A DNA stretch of 64,000 nt from Lucinisca nassula (GCA_963580285.1 OY757014.1:101496072-101560071); one strand, 5' to 3'; positions 10,916 to 23,020 are shown, counted from the first letter of the stretch. A program made the numbers and translations. The notes: generated by a model from the sequence alone, not told the origin.

Positions 10916-11522
10916 TTCAAAACATATTCAATTTTCAAAACGCTGTCCTACGTCCGACTTTTGGCATATTTTGATCATTTGCCGTACGGTTTTAGTCTAC
11001 ACTTATTCTAAACAACATCCGACATTTACTACTGCAAGATATTTGACTAACGTGGAAAATAATTCTTTTAAAGGACTTCAACGCGTCCAGTCAGTATGGT
11101 TTCAAGAAAGAAACATAAAGACAAGAGGTCCATGATGGTCCTAATTCGTTCACCTGAGTTATGATGTACGAACATTGTTGTGTACAGGTTTTTCTATATA
11201 TGGCTCTGACAGTCGTTTTATACAGAGGAGCAGGACCACTGAAGCACTTTTGATTGTGGCCATGTAAAATCGATTTAAGCCCCCCAGTGGAAATCTTTCC
11301 ACTGACCGTTCCAAGGCGGTTCTTCTGTGGCGATTTATTTATGTTGTTTGTTACTTACTGTGTGTATCACTTGTGTCTTTTTATTTTGGATGGCCATATG
11401 GCCATTTTGTGGGAAAGTAACTGTCCTTATGGCCTTCCTTTTTTTAGGTTTCCATTATGGTCTGGTCGCTTAATGTTTTTATTTCTTTCCCTTTGGTGTC
11501 TTTGATGGGTGGAGTAAGTTAA

Positions 11523-12204
11523 TTGTATCAATTCCTGATCTTTGTTTTACTTCTACTTTTCATCATGACCGTTTATGTAGAACAGCAATATGAAGTTATT
11601 GAATCTTTCAGCTCGACGTCTGAGTATTTGGATGATTTGTTACATTTTATCATATATCATCGGCGATACCTACTTCGATGGTTTGATTTGTCAAATTTAC
11701 CTTTAGAACATCGAATAACTCAAATTGGATTTACAATTATCTATTTTAGCTGCCTTTTTATCATGCAAATTTATGATAAATGCAACGATTGTGACTTTGA
11801 GATTGTAAAGTTTCCTTTCTGGGATGGGGATGTTCCTCTTGCGGCGTCCTATGGTTTTTTATATATCGCGGTGAATTCTGTTCGCCAGAGTGTTTTGCGA
11901 TGTCATTCACTCCAACTCTCGTAATCATTTTGTTAACTGCTAAACTTCTAAATCAGGCTTATCGGTATCATATACATTGCAAAACCTTTTCAAGACGTCA
12001 TTTCGTTTTACTACAACATAGAATGCGTCCATGGTAGTTAACCCAATCACGATTGGTAACCTTGTTGCTGATATTGTATAATGATCATCGAGACAGCTAA
12101 CTAAGAAGACTATTTCAGTCTCTGGTATTATAAATGATACAACATACTTAAAATAATCCCCAGTCGTATTTGCACACATTGCAGTTTGTGAACATGGCAC
12201 TTCA
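11523..12204 (+). pseudogene. Penelope-like reverse transcriptase remnant, unit 2
   Basis: The same segment lies 1286 bp downstream. In this copy the T run at about 11768 is one base shorter, so YLDD and DGDVP share one open frame of 133 codons (11523-11924). The frame breaks again before the TAKLLNQ block. Confidence 0.8.
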
Positions 12205-12808
12205 AAAACATATTCAATTTTCAAAACGCTGTCCTACGTCCGACTTTTGGCATATTTTGATCATTTGCCGTACGGTTTTAGTCTACACTTATTCTAAACA
12301 ACATCCGACATTTACTACTGCAAGATATTTGACTAACGTGGAAAATAATTCTTTTAAAGGACTTCAACGCGTCCAGTCAGTATGGTTTTAAGAAAGAAAC
12401 ATAAAGACAAGAGGTCCATGATGGTCCTAATTCGTTCACCTGAGTTATGATGTACGAACATTGTTGTGTACAGGTTTTTCTATATATGGCTCTGACAGTC
12501 GTTTTATACAGAGGAGCAGGACCACTGAAGCACTTTTGATTGTGGCCACGTAAAATCGATTTAAGCCCCCCAGTGGAAATCTTTCCACTGACCGTTCCAA
12601 GGCGGTTCTTCTGTGGCGATTTATTTATGTTGTTTGTTACTTACTGTGTGTATCACTTGTGTCTTTTTATTTTGGATGGCCATATGGCCATTTTGTGGGA
12701 AAAGAACTGTCCTTATGGCCTTCCTTTTTTTAGGTTTCCATTATGGTCTGGTCGCTTAATGTTTGTATTTCTTTCCCTTTGGTGTCTTTGATGGGTGGAG
12801 TAAGTTAA

Positions 12809-13491
12809 TTGTATCAATTCCTGATCTTTGTTTTACTTCTACTTTTCATCATGACCGTTTATGTAGAACAGCAATTTGAAGTTATTGAATCTTTCAGCTC
12901 GACGTCTGAGTATTTGGATGATTTGTTACATTTTATCATATATCATCGGCGATACCTACTTCGATGGTTTGATTTGTCAAATTTACCTTTAGAACATCGA
13001 ATAACTCAAATTGGATTTACAATTATCTATTTTAGCTGCCTTTTTATCATGCAAATTTTATGATAAATGCAACGATTGTGACTTTGAGATTGTAAAGTTT
13101 CCTTTCTGGGATGGGGATGTTCCTCTTGCGGCGTCCTATGGTTTTTTATATATCGCGGTGAATTCTGTTCGCCAGAGTGTTTTGCGATGTCATTCACTCC
13201 AACTCTCGTAATCATTTTGTTAACTGCTAAACTTCTAAATCAGGCTTATCGGTATCATATACATTGCAAAACCTTTTCAAGACGTCATTTCGTTTTACTA
13301 CAACATAGAATGCGTCCATGGTAGTTAACCCAATCACGATTGGTAACCTTGTTGCTGATATTGTATAATGATCATCGAGACAGCTAACTAAGAAGACTAT
13401 TTCAGTCTCTGGTATTATAAATGATACAACATACTTAAAATAATCCCCAGTCGTATTTGCACACATTGCAGTTTGTGAACATGGCACTTCA
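12809..13491 (+). pseudogene. Penelope-like reverse transcriptase remnant, unit 3
   Basis: This is the third copy. It has the longer T run of unit 1, so the frame through YLDD ends early (13063) and DGDVP lies in another frame. Confidence 0.8.
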
Positions 13492-14307
13492 AAAACATAT
13501 TCAATTTTCAAAACGCTGTCCTACGTCCGACTTTTGGCATATTTTGATCATTTGCCGTACGGTTTTAGTCTACACTTTTTCTAAACAACATCCGACATTT
13601 ACTACTGCAAGATATTTGACTAACGTGGAAAATAATTCTTTTAAAGAACTTCAACGCGTCCAGTCAGTATGGTTTCAAGAAAGAAACATAAAGACAAGAG
13701 GTCCATGATGGTCATAATTCGTTCACCTGAGTTATGATGTACGAACAGTGTTGTGTACAGGTTTTTCTATATATGGCTCTGACAGTCGTTTTATACAGAG
13801 GAGCAGGACCACTGAAGCACTTTTGATTGTGGCCACGTAAAATCGATTTAAGCCCCCCAGTGGAAATCTTTCCACTGACCGTTCCAACGCGGTTCTTCTG
13901 TGGCGATTTATTTATGTTGTTTGTTACTTACTGTGTGTATCACTTGTGTCTTTTTATTTTGGATGGCCATATGGCCATTTTGTGGGAAAGTAACTGTCCT
14001 TATGGCCTTCCTTTGTTTAGGTTTTCATTATGGTCTGGTCGCTTAATGTTTGTATTTCTTTCCCTTTGGTGTCTTTGATGGGTGAAGTAAGTTAATTGTA
14101 TCGATTCCTGATCTTTGTTTTACTTTTACTTTGGTAGAGGGGTCACTTGAGGAACATTTCTGTCAAAGTTATATCGAAACTGAGCTATTCGAGAATATGT
14201 TCTTGAATGATTCTTTCTGTCTTTATCTCTGCAGTCATATGGACATTTTGTTCAGCAGAGCAAACACATTTCAGCAATTTAAGTAGTCATCAGTGCATAA
14301 TTGATTG

Positions 14308-14525
14308 ATTGTTTTGAGTTTAACGACATGTCAGCCCTTGTGGGTCATTTTGTGTCGTCTCCTAGAGAAATGGAGAAACAATTTAGTACGGGAGATGTCA
14401 GTGAGGGATAGTGGAGAAAGGCAAAAATGAATGGAAGTGTGGAAAGAGAAGAAATAACAACAATTCCCTTCTAACCTTACCTGCTGCAAGTACAGCAAGC
14501 CCTGCCCTACTGTAAGTGTGTTTGT
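14308..14525 (-). mobile_element. SINE, family S5
   Basis: Read on the minus strand its 3' end is gtcgttaaactcaaaacaat, sharing the cgttaaac tail motif with the other SINEs here. No tRNA head is evident. Confidence 0.5.
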
Positions 14526-14527
14526 TT

Positions 14528-14683
14528 TAGTTTTACGCCCCACTAAAAGCTAAGGTCATACGGAGACGGGACCTTGGCTTAAAGACTCATTTGAAAGTTT
14601 GAAGAAGCCCGGGATAGATCCTGCGACCCCTGGTTTATCAAGCTAGCAGAATGGCCTTTACACCACAGAGGCGTCTACTCTAC
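14528..14683 (-). mobile_element. tRNA-derived SINE, family T1
   Basis: It is the inverted version of the 22557 copy: on the minus strand the head reads cctctgtggtgtaaaggcc and the body carries aagtctttaagccaaggtcc. Confidence 0.7.
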
Positions 14684-14779
14684 TGTAACATTAGCAATGA
14701 TGGTAAAGGGTTAAAAAAGAAACATTTCTGTGAAATAATTTTAAAATTGGATTATTAACCTAGGAGGAGATGTCCTTTA

Positions 14780-15000
14780 AAGATGTTTGTATTTCTATAA
14801 TAAAACCGCAGCTCCCATTAGGGACACCAAAGGGAAAGAAACGCAAACATGAAATAACTAGACCCTAATGGGAGCATCAATAGCGAAAAGCAAAATCGAG
14901 ATTTACTTTCCCGCAAGATGGCCAATTGTCTATCCAAAACAGAGAAAATATAAGCGATAACTCTGTTGGCCATTTCTTCAGTGAAGTGGAGCCGTTTTAA
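14780..15000 (-). mobile_element. PLE-associated noncoding module inside the tandem array
   Basis: It shares gacaccaaagggaaagaaac and ctttcccgcaagatggcca with the modules at 25500 and 27520. It interrupts the ~150-bp array. Confidence 0.6.
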
Positions 15001-15723
15001 CAATTTTAGTAGAGGGTTACTAAAGGATCATTTATGTGAAATTATTTCGCAATCAGACCATTAGCTTAGTGGAAGATGTCATTTAATTTTTTTTTCTAAT
15101 TTTAGCTCAGACGGACGTTTTGTTCAGCAGAGCAAAACCACGTTAGCAATTCTGGTAGAGGGTCACCCAACGAACATTCCTGTGAAAATATTTTGAAATC
15201 GGACCGTCAGCCTAGGAGGAAATGTCGGTTAAAGGTTGTTGTTTTTTTCTATTTTTGGCTCTGATGGCATTTTGTTCAGCAGAACAGAACCATTTTAGCA
15301 GATTCGGTAGAGGGTTACCCAAGAAGCATTCCTGTAAAATTATTTTGAAGTCGGACCATTAGCCTATGAGGATCTGTCATCTATGTTTAGCTCTGACAGC
15401 GATCTGATTCAATGGAGCGGAACCATTTTAGCAATTTTGGTAGCGGGCCCGCAAAGGAGCATTGCAGTGAAAAAAAAATGAACTCGGACCACTGGCCTAG
15501 GAGGAGATGTCGTTTAAAGATTTTTTTTGTCTAAGATTTGTTTTCTATTTTTTAGTTCTGGTGGTCATTTTGTTCAGTGGAGTGGAATGATTTTATTAAT
15601 TCCGGTAGAGGGTCACCAAAGGAGTATACCTGTGAAATTTGTTTGAAATCGGACCATTAGCCTAGGAGAAGTTTAACTTTTTTATTGTTTTTTTTTTTTT
15701 TTTTTTTGCTCTGGTGGCCATTT

Positions 15724-16060
15724 TGTCGTGAAATTCACGATATTCGGTCATTTTGTACCGACGGTGAGTGCACCATCGGTGATGGTGCCGACGGTGATGT
15801 ATCCGCCGGTTCTAAGTCACGCTTGCAGATTATGAGCTCACTATTTGCTCGTGTTTTGTGTGACTACAAACTTATATAAAGCGGATTATTTTTCACTCTG
15901 GGGTTAGAAAAAGAAATAAAGTTGTGCCTTTGTTGTGTTTGGATAAAATATTCATGAGCAGGAAATAAAATTGAGCAAATGGCTAAAGTTTAGATCTTTT
16001 AGTTAATAGGTTTAAAAGCGAAAGGGTTAAAATTCCAATGTGGCTATAAAAATCACCACA
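15724..16060 (+). repeat. 5' LTR of the BEL/Pao element
   Basis: It begins TGTCGTGAAATTCACG and ends ATCACCACA (TG...CA). It includes a TATA box (15873-15880) and an AATAAA (15915-15920). A candidate primer-binding site, tggtgccggaaccaggga, begins at 16066, five bases after the LTR. By hand alignment about 20 of 337 positions differ from the 3' LTR. Confidence 0.9.
15873..15880 (+). promoter_or_regulatory. Putative TATA box of the 5' LTR
   Basis: TATATAAA lies in mid-LTR about 35 bp upstream of the AATAAA signal and is identical in the 3' LTR at 23810-23817. Its function is inferred from position. Confidence 0.5.
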
Positions 16061-16242
16061 TTGTTTGGTGCCGGAACCAGGGAGTGGCCGCGAAAGTTAT
16101 ATAAGTACAAGCTTTGGCGGAAACGGCAACTATCGGAAATAAGAGTTGGGTGACGAATAGATAGCTGAAACATATTGCGAGAATTAAAGTGTTTGTGAGG
16201 AAACCTGTGCACTTAAATGGTGTTTGAGAAATAAAGGCTTAA

Positions 16243-17277
16243 ATGGCGAACGTGTCAAGGATAAAGGCAGTTCGAACAAGGTACAGAAATACATTAAGTT
16301 CAGAGATTGAAGTAGCTAAAAGTTTGTTGAATCATGAAACCCAAGAAACAGATTATATCACGACAGCAAACAAATGTGTAAAGTTGCTGAAAAGTTACTC
16401 CGAAAAGTTGGATGTTCAAATGTGTCAACTTACCGACGCAATTGGAGATAGCGATTCTAAAAATATAGAAAGAATAGTTAATGAAGATTGTGATCTACTT
16501 CAGCAAGCTGAAAGCTGTCTAATAGAGTTAGAGCAGTTCAGTGAGTCTATGAAAGATAGAGCAAAAGGAGAAATTGTGGACTTAAACAGCCTTGAAGTGA
16601 AAACTGAAAGTCTACTTATAGATCTGCAAGAGCAAATGCAACAGTTATTGATGAGACAAATGCAGCCGCAAAAAGAAGTAATAGAACATCAAGAACAACG
16701 AGAATATCAAGGAAAGAACTCTGTAAAATTGCCAAAATTAGAATTATGTACATTCAATGGCAATAAATTGAATTGGGCTCAATTCTAGAATGCATTTGAG
16801 TGTACAGTGCACAAAAACCCAAAACTGTCACAAATTGAGAAGTTTAACTTTTTGCAAACAAAGGCTGTAGGTGAAGCAAGCGTAGCCATCGCTGGTTTGT
16901 CATTATCCAATAAAAACTTTGAAGTTGCAATAGAAATTCTGAAAGAGAGATTTGACAACCCTCAGGAAGCTGTAGATTTACACTACAAAAAGCTGATAAA
17001 CATACCAGCACCAAGTGCAAGAGTGGACAGTTTAAGAACATTCCAAAATACAGTAGAAAAACATTTACGTAGTCTAGAAGTATTAAATGAAAACACCAAT
17101 CTTCAGGTGTTTATTTCTATGATTCGGTCTAAGGTGCCGGAAGAAGTCTTAAAGCAAATAGAGTTAAACAATGGATCAAAAACACAATGGACGGTGTATA
17201 AGCTTAAAGATGCAATACGGCACTATGTTCTTGCATGTGAACGGGCTGGATGCAATGAGGTAAAAAAATGCCTTTAA
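16243..17277 (+). pseudogene. BEL/Pao gag remnant
   Basis: An open frame of 181 codons from ATG 16243 ends at a TAG (16786-16788), and the same frame continues open to 17277. The first ~160 residues are rich in Glu, Gln, Lys and Leu and look coiled-coil. The second half contains the AVGEASVAIAGL and EVAIEILKERFDNP segments typical of BEL/Pao Gag capsid-like domains. In family members these two parts are continuous, so the TAG looks like a nonsense change. After 17277 the frame shifts and the zinc-knuckle part follows in another frame. The start is supported by its position about 180 bp after the 5' LTR. Confidence 0.85.
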
Positions 17278-17439
17278 ACAATCAACCGAGAAGTTTTTTA
17301 GGTTCCAAAGATATCGAGATACACGACAAAATAAAACATATCCTTCTCACAGAACTGAAAGAATAGAGACATCGGTTGATAAGCTCTCTTCTTCAGCAGA
17401 GGCATTAGCCGGCAACATTAAAGGTAAGGCAACCGGCGG

Positions 17440-17910
17440 TATGAGAGATAAATGTAAATACTGCAATGAACGTCACTGGAGTAATGAATGTGTCAAATAG
17501 AAAACCGTTGAAAAACGCAAGAGAAAGCTACATGGGTCCTGTTTTAAATGTTTGAAAGAAGGACACATGGCAAAGGACTGCAAATCAAAAAGGGTTTGCG
17601 TTCATTGTGTTATAATGAATACATATCACAGAAGTTTGTGTCCAAAGAAATTTGAAATAAACTCATCCAATGTACACCTGTCAGAAGAAATCTGTGACAT
17701 GCCAATTACAGAACAGAACGACACGGTGGAAGACCACGTGCTTATTTCCTCAGATGAAATGGTACTCATATAAACAGCAAAAACAGAAATACGTAACACA
17801 GAAAGTTCAGGGTGCGAACGAGTTCGTTTACTATTCGATTCAGGGTCACAAAAGACATTCATCACAGAAAGGTTAGCGGCTAAATTAGGCTGAAATCGGA
17901 AGATGAACAA
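17440..17910 (+). pseudogene. BEL/Pao zinc knuckle and aspartic protease remnant
   Basis: KCKYCNERHWSNEC at about 17450-17490 is followed by a stop (17498-17500). The same frame continues with CFKCLKEGHMAKDC (about 17540-17580) and VCVHC, the paired CCHC-type knuckles of BEL/Pao proteins. After a further stop near 17771 the same frame reads LLFDSGSQKTFI (about 17828-17863), where DSG is the catalytic motif of the retropepsin. It ends at a TGA soon after. This copy could not make an intact protease. Confidence 0.8.
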
Positions 17911-18139
17911 GAGTTAAAACTAGTGACCTTTGGAAGCGAAAAATACAAAGGTGATTAGAACAAAACAGCACATATAGGCATCAAACTAAATGATGGTTCC
18001 TATATAAATTTAACAATAAACATAGTACCTACTATTAGTGAAACTATTCAAAGAAAGCCAGTGACAAATTTGCTGACAAAACAGATCAAGCATCTTGTGA
18101 ATAGTGTTGAACTTGTTGATGAAATTCCATCAATAAAAG

Positions 18140-19072
18140 AGCATTAAACGATAGAAGTATTGGTCGGCAACGATTATTATTTAGATATAGTGTTACCACA
18201 AAGAATTGAAATCGAACCTGGTTTGTATTTGCTGAGTTCAAAGTTGGGATGGATATTAACAGGTAGGACAAATGCAGCTTGCAAGGAAACGGATACAGTA
18301 AACATGCTGATTTTGACGTATGGAAATGACGTCATAAAACACCCCGTATTCTCACAATTAGACAGTGCAATACCTACTAAGCCAGATTTACAGGACTTCT
18401 GGAATATAGAGTCCATCGGAATCACATACAACTGGAGTAATTCAAATGATGAAATTGCTATGCAAAAGTTCAAAGATACCATAAAGTTTGAATATGGTCG
18501 ATACCAAGTAACGTGCCATGGCGTGACGAATGTTTTGAATTACCAGAAAACAGACAGCTTGCCTTAGGACGTCTGAAATCGACTGTATCACGAATATGTA
18601 ACAAGCCAGAGCTAATGAAAAAGTATAGTGAAATCATCAAAGACCAGCTTGATAAAGGTGTCTTGAGAAAGTAGATTACAAAGTAAAAGATGGCAAGCTC
18701 CATTACCTACCCCATCATCCTGTCAATAACCCACAGAAAACAACTACTAAGCTACGTATTGTTTACGATCCTTCTGCAAAGACACAAAAGGGTAACAAAA
18801 GTCTAAAAGAGTGTTTGTATCAACGCCCGGTTATATTGCAGCACTTATGTGGAATATTATTGCGATTCCGTTTACATAATATTGCAATCGTTGCGGATAT
18901 TGAAAAGGCATTTTTGCAGATAGGATAACAGTTGGATCAAAGGGACGAAACGCGATTTCTGTGGTTGAAGGACGATGATAAACATACAGTAGATACCAGT
19001 AATGTTCAAGAATACAGATTTTGCTTTGGATTAATTTCAAGTCCCTCTAGTGACATAATAGTAATAGTGACA
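18140..19072 (+). pseudogene. BEL/Pao reverse transcriptase remnant, lacking motif C
   Basis: The first part (18160-18567) carries VLVGNDYYLDIV-like and LGWILTGR blocks that precede the reverse transcriptase in BEL/Pao Pol. After a frame shift near 18512 and another near 18668 come LRIVYDPSAK (about 18755-18785), IVADIEKAFLQI (about 18888-18922; the motif A aspartate is present) and a TAA at 18926. CFGLISSP (motif B region, about 19020-19045) follows. The expected YxDD-type motif C and thumb are absent: the sequence passes abruptly to the later connection region, which implies an internal deletion near 19045. Confidence 0.8.
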
Positions 19073-19074
19073 CT

Positions 19075-19940
19075 GTGAACAGTTTCATACCAAGTGAAGA
19101 CAGGGCTGACCCAGATTCAATATCAGTACTAGGTATGTCATGGTGTCCAAAGAATGATACTATATCGCTGAAGCCAACTGGAATACATGGCAGCGAAACA
19201 CCAACCAAACGATCAATTCTGAAGTATGTTTCATCACTATTTTATCCTTTGGGACTGTTTTCGCCGGTGCTTCTGAGCGGATAACTACTCACTCATAGCC
19301 TTAGGAAAAAGGGGTTTGATTGGGATGATAAGGTACAAAAGGGAGACGAAATACAATGGAACAAAATTAAGGGCGATCTTAAAATAATTCCCCATTACAA
19401 TTTAGGAAGGTGTGTAACAAGCAAAAGTGAGAGTGAGGTGAATTACAATTAAGTGTGCTTTAGTGACGCCTCAAAAGATGCTTATTCTGCAACTATTTAT
19501 CTGCTTTGTTACACCAAAGCAGAAACAAAAGTAAATCTTGTATTTGCTAAATCAAGGCTTGCTCCTGTAAAAGGCATGACCATACCAAGGCTAGAGATAA
19601 TGGCAGTTATGATTGGCGTTAGATTCATAAAGTTTGTTCAGCGGCAGCTTAAAAAATACCGTAACAACATATGCGTATGTACACTGATTCACATCGTGTA
19701 TTAAAGTGGATGACGTAAGAAAAGGATCTCTCAACATTTGTGAGAAACAGAGTAAACGAGATCAAGATACATAGCGATATAACATTCTCATATGTGAAAT
19801 CCAAGGAAAATCCAAGTGATGTTGCTACACATGGAACCGCGTTACACACACTCTTAGAAAATTCTCTTTGCTGGCATGGGCCATCATGGTTACAGGAAGA
19901 ATCTGGATTGAAGTATTCAATTGACAGAGATTAAGAAATT
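19075..19940 (+). pseudogene. BEL/Pao connection and RNase H remnant
   Basis: The frame from 19075 carries LGMSWCPKNDTISLK and FYPLGLFSPVLLSG, the stretch after the palm domain in BEL/Pao. The next frame has FSDASKDAYSA (about 19455-19490), LAPVKGMTIPRLE (about 19560-19595) and TDSHRVLKW (about 19683-19710), matching the RNase H active-site regions. SKENPSDVATHG (about 19800-19835) marks its end. Several stops and shifts break the region. Confidence 0.8.
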
Positions 19941-19976
19941 TGTACATCAAGTACACATGAATGTATTGAAACGGAA

Positions 19977-21120
19977 GTGATGAAAACGGAAGACAAGGCA
20001 AATGTAATGGATTGCCTTCGATTGAAACCAGAATTAATGGCACCATTTGAAATTGATTATAAATCATTTTCATCTATAACAAAGCTTCTGCGCGTGACGG
20101 CATATGTTCGGAGATTCGTACACAATCTACAAAAGCAGGTACACACTAAACCATTGGCACACTTTCTACTTCAGAAATCAGTGAATCAGAAATTATGTGG
20201 CTATGGTATGTTCAGCGGAAGCATTACAGTGCTGTTTTGATGGCTATTCAAAATGGATAATCAAACAATCTACAACGCCAGTTGGGTTTGTTTCTCGATG
20301 ACAAGGGCATTCTCCAATGCCGGGGAATGCTGCAATATGCAAAACTTACTGAAGGCTCACGATGTCCCATACTTTTGCCCAAGAAAGATAAGTTCACACA
20401 TCTGTTAATTGAAAAGCATCACACAGAAATTATGCACTATGGAGTATCTCAAATGCTAAGCAAATTGCGTCATAATTATTGGATTCCCCAGGGACGGGCA
20501 ACCGTGAAGTTAGTGATACAATAATGCTGCATTTGCCGCCGATGTGAAGGAGGTCCGTACAAAGTTCCTGATATGCCGCCATAACCAAAATCACGTGTAA
20601 CATCGTTGCCGCCATTTACACATACAAGTCTGGATTACTTAGGTCCTTTATCTATAAAATCGCCTGTGGAAAAGAATGTTTATTTACCTGCTTGGCAATG
20701 CGCGCCATTCATTTGGAACTTGTAGAAGACATGTCTTCTGGTGAGTTTCGGCTTGGCTTTAGATGATTCATTTCCCAGAGAGGTGTTCCAAATACTGTTA
20801 TTTCAGACAATGCATTACAGTTTAAAACAGCTAGTACCACTTTGGATTTGCTCTGGATTCAAATGTTAAAACATGAGGCAGTTATTAGTTACATGTCCGA
20901 ACGTAAAATCAAACGGCACTTTATTACCAAAAGAGCACCATGGTTTGGTGGATTTTATGAAAGGTTGGTAGGCTTAGTGAAAAGATCATTACGCAAAACT
21001 CTAGGTCGTAAATTATTGACACTAATACAGATGATCACCGTCTTGAAAGAAGTTGAAGCCACAGTTAAAGGACTACGGAAACAATTTTACTTTCAATCAA
21101 ATATTGTTCAGTCATAAGAA
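19977..21120 (+). pseudogene. BEL/Pao integrase remnant
   Basis: The N-terminal HHCC zinc region is visible: HHTEIMHYGVSQMLSKLRHN, YWIPQGRATVK (about 20420-20510), then CCICRRC around 20524, separated by a stop. The catalytic core is represented by SLDYLGPL (about 20627-20650) and, in another frame, ISDNALQFKTA (about 20800-20835). The last open part (20842-21117) has FYERLVGLVKRSLRKTLG, a conserved region after the core. Multiple stops and frame shifts are present. Confidence 0.8.
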
Positions 21121-21487
21121 TCCTGCGCATCCCCGGAGAGCTTAGTCTGTTAACCTTAAAGCTACCTTGTAAACCGCTTAGACATAAAAATGCCTCCAAT
21201 ATGCATGTATTATTCCGCCATTCTACGCTGCTTATCGGTGAGTGACGCCACTGTTCCCATTTCATTGAAGAACGTGTAAAGATTAATGTTTATTTCTTTG
21301 CATTACGCTGTTATTTTCTTGAAACAAATGCATTAATATGGCTTATTCTGTAGAATTCGGGTGAATGATTAAAACATTCAAAAGGATGTGGGATTCATTT
21401 CTGATCCTATACTACGACAACAATGGGTCTTTTATTGTAAAAGGCGACTTCTCAGAAGCACGACCGAAGAGTACATTTTTCAAGTGA

Positions 21488-22150
21488 TTTGATTTGACTT
21501 GAGGTTTAACTTCCCCGGCAACACTGTAAAGGTCATTTTGGAGACGTTGCTTCCAATTTTGTGGGACTTTTACCAGACATTGAGATGAAATGACATCTCA
21601 AGCCCTGCTGCCAAATGAAACCAATAGGGTTTATAAGCATGGACGGTCCGACTCGTGCGCACCGCTTTGCCTGGGCAGGCTTAGATCCTCTAAGCGGTTG
21701 TACTGACTGAACAAATTATTTGTCTAAATCGCGACGGAAGTAAGGGCGAGGATTGTGGCCACGTAAAATCGACTTAGGCCCCCCAGTGGACATCTTTACA
21801 CTGACCGTTCCGAGGCGGTTCTTCTGTGGCGATTTATTTATGTTGTTGTTTGTTACTTACTGTGTGTATCACTTGTGTCTTTTAACTTTGGATGGCCATA
21901 TGGCCATTTTGTTGGAAAGTAACTGTCTTTATGGCCTTCCTTTGTTTAGGTTTACCATCATGGTCTGGTTGCTTTATGTTTGTGTTTCTTTCCCTTTGGT
22001 GTCTTTGATTGGTGGAGTAAGTTAATTGTATCGATTCCCGATCTTTGTTTTACTTCTACTTTACCAGTACTCCTGTGCGGGTCGGATTCAGCTCTGCGTG
22101 GAAGCATCATGCAGCTCATATATTTCTTCAAGCCCCGATGGGCGGGGGCT
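21488..22150 (-). mobile_element. SINE family M split by a PLE fragment
   Basis: The SINE runs from ttgacttgaggtttaac to ctctaagcggtt (21702) and resumes with taccagtactcctgtgcggg (about 22065), ending at gatgggcggggg (22149). Intact copies have these two parts contiguous. Confidence 0.8.
21703..22064 (+). mobile_element. PLE noncoding fragment nested in the SINE
   Basis: It starts gtactgactgaacaaattat and then matches the noncoding end of the 1286-bp unit: ccccccagtgga, gatttatttatgttg, tggccatatggccattt. The same 5' limit is seen inverted at 25800. No coding sequence. Confidence 0.75.
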
Positions 22151-22556
22151 GTATTTTGCAAGTGAATGTTACGAAAGAGACCCACGAGACCCACAGAAAA
22201 TGGCTGAATTTGGTTACCCAAATGCAAGGCCGATGCTTTAAGTGGGGGTGTGTAGGTGTCTGACGGAGAAGAGGTCCCACTTTGCCTCTGGCTACTCACA
22301 CGCCGGATAGTCTCACCCAAAGTGTTTTTTCTGCGCGTTTCTCTGTTTTCGTATATGCTTAGAAGATTATCCGACAACTAAATACCTTCAGTTTAGCGCA
22401 GAATATTCACTTATTTTATGGCCGTGGCATCTGATATGGGCCTACACTGTTTGCCAATAACCCGTTTGGGGGTTTCTGGAACAAAATGGTTTAATAATCA
22501 TATGTTACGTGATGTTTTAATCTGAAGTCTAACATTCTTTTTATCATAACTCACTG

Positions 22557-22705
22557 AAGCCCCCGTGGTGTAGTGGCTATGCTTCTCGCCTCAGAAACCA
22601 GGGGTCGCGGATTCGATCCCTTGCTTCTGTAGAGTTCGGATTTTTAAAACCGAAGTCTCGTCCTCGTATTTCCTTAGCTGTTGGTTGGACATTAAACACG
22701 AACAT
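22557..22705 (+). mobile_element. tRNA-derived SINE, family T1
   Basis: A box tggtgtagtgg, anticodon-like stretch, then B box ggattcgatccc. The tail reads gctgttggttggacattaaac. This is the clearest T1 copy in the window. An ATT microsatellite follows at about 22739-22770. Confidence 0.8.
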
Positions 22706-22736
22706 ACACACAAATATCATAACTCACTAATTTGTA

Positions 22737-22769
<33 letters not shown>

Positions 22770-22842
22770 GCTCATGTGTTAGTATCTTCGGTTGTTGGTA
22801 CACTGCTTGCTAATGTACAGCCTCCAGTAGGAAGGCGGCATA

Positions 22843-23020
22843 ATGACAGTCTTTGTTTGTTTGTATTGGAGTTTAACGGCCCAGTCAACACTATTTAGGT
22901 CATTTTTGAGCCGGTCAGTTTACCTTACACACTTCCTGGGCAGGCTTGTACGTAAGCGGTTAACCAATACAGTGCACATTCTTTCGCCAGAAACTGACAA
23001 CTGCCCTTCTCGAATCATCG
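22843..23020 (-). mobile_element. tRNA-derived SINE, family T2, 3' part
   Basis: Read on the minus strand it ends gttgactgggccgttaaact. It shares ggcaggcttgtacgtaagcg and ttcgccagaaactgacaact with copies at 46985, 53822 and 55697. The tRNA head is missing. Confidence 0.75.

Larger units (their letters stand above)
10151..14130 (+). repeat. 1286-bp tandem array, three full copies and a partial
   Basis: The landmark aggtttccattatggtctgg begins at about 10160, 11446, 12732 and (with one change) 14019, giving a 1286-1287-bp period. By eye the copies differ at only a few positions, mostly single-base indels in T or A runs (compare 10487, 11768 and 13053). Each unit holds PLE reverse-transcriptase codons followed by PLE noncoding sequence. 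Confidence 0.92.
14131..15718 (+). repeat. ~150-bp tandem array, left part
   Basis: The unit is marked by ggtagagggtcac, acattcctgtgaaa, atcggaccattagcctagg and ccattttgttcagc. The first marker is seen at about 14130, 15009, 15160, 15308, 15440 and 15606. A SINE pair and a PLE fragment interrupt the array. It ends where the BEL/Pao 5' LTR begins and resumes at 23998. Confidence 0.8.

Noticed and set aside
10237..13063. Putative small membrane proteins starting MYQFLIFVLLLLF
   Set aside because: The hydrophobic start is PLE noncoding sequence read through into reverse-transcriptase codons.
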